Source of the DNA: Caldisericota bacterium
GTDB taxonomy: Bacteria; CG03; B21-G15
DNA length: 5,566 nucleotides
Assembly (NCBI GenBank): GCA_003650255.1
Contig: QMOP01000100.1
Coordinates: 1-5,566, forward strand
Direction: 5' to 3'
The notes beneath the pieces were generated by a model that was not told the origin of the DNA, searched no databases, and saw only the letters and a program-made list of their open reading frames with translations. Of the stretch, positions 3,884-5,566 are shown in pieces. How positions within the stretch are numbered: position 1 is the first letter of the stretch; every line of letters starts with the position of its first letter. The translations under genes were made by a program, and so were the position numbers.

Positions 3884-5374
3884 ATGCCGGAAAGAAGATT
3901 AAGGGCTGAACTTGAGCAGGTAATATCTGAACTAAAAGCAAGAAGACAGGAAGAAAGATTACTATGGGAAGAAAAATTTAGAAAACTTGAAACAGAAAAG
4001 GCAGAATTGCAAGACCAGATGAGAAAAATAGTAGAAAATTATGAAAGAGAGTTAAGAGAAAAGGATGAAGCGATAAAGGATTTAAAGAGAAAGATGCAGG
4101 AGGAGATAGATATATGGAGGGAAAAGGTGAGAATTGTTGAAGAGGATAATTCAAAGTATATTTCAGAAATTCAGGCATTAAATGAAGCGCTTGAAAGTGA
4201 AAAAAGATCACACAGAGAGGATGTTGAGAGGTTAAGAGAAAGATTGGAGAATGAACTTGATAGAGCAGAGGAGGAGATAAAATCAAGGGATAGAGAGATA
4301 TATCTTTTAAAAAGAGAGATTGAGAAGACAAAGGAAAGAATGCAGCAGGAGATGTTAAAAAAGGAAAGAACCTATGATGCAAGGATTGTTGCACTTGAAG
4401 CAGAAATTGATGCACTTGAAAGAAAATTGAAAGAGGAGAATGCGAAATGGATTGAAAGGTTGAAGAGTAAAGATAGGGAAATATCATCTCTTCGTTCAGA
4501 GATAAATGCACTTAAAGGGAAAATAGTTGAAGCAAAAAAAGAGAGAGATGATCTTGAAGCAGATTTCAAAAGACAACTCAAAATGGAAAGGTCAAGGTGG
4601 GAGAAAATGATAGAGGAGAAGGAGAAGGAGAAGAGAGAGTTGAGACAGCAGTTAAGATTAAGAGAGGAGGCATTGAAGACAGAGTATCAGATGAAACTTT
4701 CAGAGGTAGAGGAGGTAAAAAGACAACTTGAGGATAAAATAGTAGAACTTGAAAGGGAAAGGGAGGAAGAAAGATTAAACTGGGAAAGGAAACTTGTTGA
4801 GAAGGAGGAGGAGATAAGGAGAAAGGTTGCTGAAATGAGTGAGAAGGAAGCAAGGTTAAAGGAGGAGTATAAAGCAAAAGAGGAAGAGCTTGAAATGATA
4901 AAGGCAGAACTTGAAGCAGAACTTGGAGAACTTGGTGGAAGATTGAGAGAGGAGAGAAGAGAAGTTTTTGTTGAAGAGGAAAAAGAAAAGAAAGCGTTTC
5001 CTTTCTGGCCTTTTAAGAAAAAAGAGGAGAAGAAGGAAGAAATTGCACTTACTCCTGAAGAGGAGAAACTTGAAGAGTTGAGAAAGCAACTTTCTGATAT
5101 AGAAAGCGAGGAAGAGGAAAGATTAAGACAGATAGACCTGATAATTTCTCAGAGAGAAGATGATTTAAAAGAAGTTGAAAAGGAACTTGCAGGATCAAAT
5201 CCTGAATTAAGAGGAGAGATAGAGAGGAGAAAAAAGGAGATAGAGGAGAGTATAAGTTCCTGGAGGGAGAGGAAAGAGAAAGAGAAGGAGAGGTTTGCTG
5301 AAAGAAAAAGGGAGATTGAGCAGGAAATAGTAAAGGTTCAAAACAGTATTGCAAGAAGTTTAAGGGAAAAATAA
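3884..5374 (+). CDS. Long cytoplasmic coiled-coil protein of unknown function
   Basis: No family recognised. The 496-residue product is almost wholly charged helix, with no signal peptide or transmembrane segment. Residues about 1-362 form one long coiled coil in which Trp or Tyr marks recurring segments of the type EERLxWExKL (W28, Y53, W78, Y164, W189, W239, Y268, W300, Y329). Residues 363-390 break the coil with a basic aromatic linker (KKAFPFWPFKKK at 369-380). A second coiled coil follows at about 390-496, interrupted near AGSNPELRG (436-444). Similarity to SMC or myosin rods would reflect composition only; there is no ATPase head. A scaffold or filament-forming role is possible. ATG is chosen for the strong Shine-Dalgarno. 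Of 63 Arg codons only one is CGN (a CGT near 4493). Stop TAA is 7 bases before tRNA-Arg, so co-transcription with the tRNAs is likely. Confidence 0.85.
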   Translation: MPERRLRAELEQVISELKARRQEERLLWEEKFRKLETEKAELQDQMRKIVENYERELREKDEAIKDLKRKMQEEIDIWREKVRIVEEDNSKYISEIQALNEALESEKRSHREDVERLRERLENELDRAEEEIKSRDREIYLLKREIEKTKERMQQEMLKKERTYDARIVALEAEIDALERKLKEENAKWIERLKSKDREISSLRSEINALKGKIVEAKKERDDLEADFKRQLKMERSRWEKMIEEKEKEKRELRQQLRLREEALKTEYQMKLSEVEEVKRQLEDKIVELEREREEERLNWERKLVEKEEEIRRKVAEMSEKEARLKEEYKAKEEELEMIKAELEAELGELGGRLREERREVFVEEEKEKKAFPFWPFKKKEEKKEEIALTPEEEKLEELRKQLSDIESEEEERLRQIDLIISQREDDLKEVEKELAGSNPELRGEIERRKKEIEESISSWRERKEKEKERFAERKREIEQEIVKVQNSIARSLREK

Positions 5375-5381
5375 ATCTTTT

Positions 5382-5455
5382 GCCCCGATAGCTCAACTGG
5401 ATAGAGCGCCTGACTTCGGATCAGGATGTTGGGGGTTCGAATCCTCCTCGGGGCG
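5382..5455 (+). tRNA. tRNA-Arg (anticodon UCG)
   Basis: The cloverleaf is complete. Acceptor GCCCCGA (5382-5388) pairs with TCGGGGC (5448-5454), and the discriminator is G5455. The D stem is GCTC/GAGC. The anticodon stem CCTGA/TCAGG (5409-5413/5421-5425) carries loop CTTCGGA with anticodon TCG at 5416-5418. The T arm is GGGGG-TTCGAAT-CCTCC with one G-U pair. CCA is not encoded. It should read CGA and probably CGG, codons almost absent from the gene just upstream. Confidence 0.97.
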
Positions 5456-5469
5456 AGACAGGAAGGACT

Positions 5470-5540
5470 TGCCGGGTCGTCTAATGGTAGGACGGTGGAC
5501 TCTGGATCCATTAGTGGAGGTTCGAATCCTCCCCCGGCAG
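5470..5540 (+). tRNA. tRNA-Gln (anticodon CUG)
   Basis: Acceptor TGCCGGG (5470-5476) pairs with CCCGGCA (5533-5539), and the discriminator is G5540. The first pair is U1-A72, characteristic of bacterial tRNA-Gln. The anticodon stem GTGGA/TCCAT (5495-5499/5507-5511) holds loop CTCTGGA with anticodon CTG at 5502-5504. The T arm is GGAGG-TTCGAAT-CCTCC (5516-5532). CCA is not encoded; CAT follows. It lies 14 bases after tRNA-Arg, probably in the same transcript. I see nothing further in the last 26 bases of the window. Confidence 0.96.
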
Positions 5541-5566
5541 CATAAATTTTTCTAAAACCATTTCAA

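Noticed and set aside
3482..3941. Three ORFs on both strands with LPAGRQA-like peptides
   Set aside because: They translate the inverted-repeat element and its palindrome, overlap real genes or promoters, and lack family features.
3978..5396. Several minus-strand Ser/Phe/Leu-rich ORFs opposite the coiled-coil gene
   Set aside because: They are complements of purine-rich GAA/AGA/AAG codons, without ribosome binding sites or recognisable domains.

Overview
The window is bacterial DNA: bacterial-type tRNAs, sigma70-like promoters, Shine-Dalgarno sites and tightly packed genes. It is AT-rich, its proteins are rich in Lys, Glu and Ile, and arginine is written almost entirely as AGA/AGG. The tRNA stems are strongly G:C, and none of the three tRNAs has an encoded CCA end. 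GC-rich PAGRQA-type palindromes and a four-helix-bundle (S23/IVP family) gene flanked by A/T repeats recall uncultivated phyla known mainly from metagenomes, possibly thermophilic. That placement comes from style, not from a marker gene.

Layout. Bases 3-689 (+) are the 3' part of a membrane-anchored coiled-coil protein with a C-terminal HEAT-like domain. A tRNA-Leu(UAA) follows at 718-803. Three minus-strand genes read leftward from a promoter near 3650. The first is an alpha-oxoamine synthase that looks most like bacterial serine palmitoyltransferase (2319-3611). Overlapping it by 31 bases is a GNAT-fold acyltransferase-like protein (1234-2349). Last comes a small four-helix-bundle gene (865-1203), set between A/T-rich tandem repeats. 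In the other direction, a promoter using the same 50 bases fires rightward into a leader of about 220 nt. That leader holds a 158-base GC-rich inverted-repeat element. It precedes a 496-residue coiled-coil protein (3884-5374), followed closely by tRNA-Arg(UCG) and tRNA-Gln(CUG).

How the parts may work together. The two overlapping minus-strand enzymes would suit the first two steps of bacterial ceramide synthesis: serine plus acyl thioester giving 3-ketosphinganine, then N-acylation. This is inferred from motifs and gene order. The rightward gene has no recognised function.

The most unusual features are: (1) the leader element at 3703-3860, whose paired arms differ only by changes that keep G-U pairs in the plus-strand RNA, plus a tandem GA step; (2) two face-to-face promoters arranged symmetrically inside a 9-bp inverted repeat; (3) the four-helix-bundle gene, which has deviant arginine codons and 12-bp flanking inverted repeats beside a tRNA gene.
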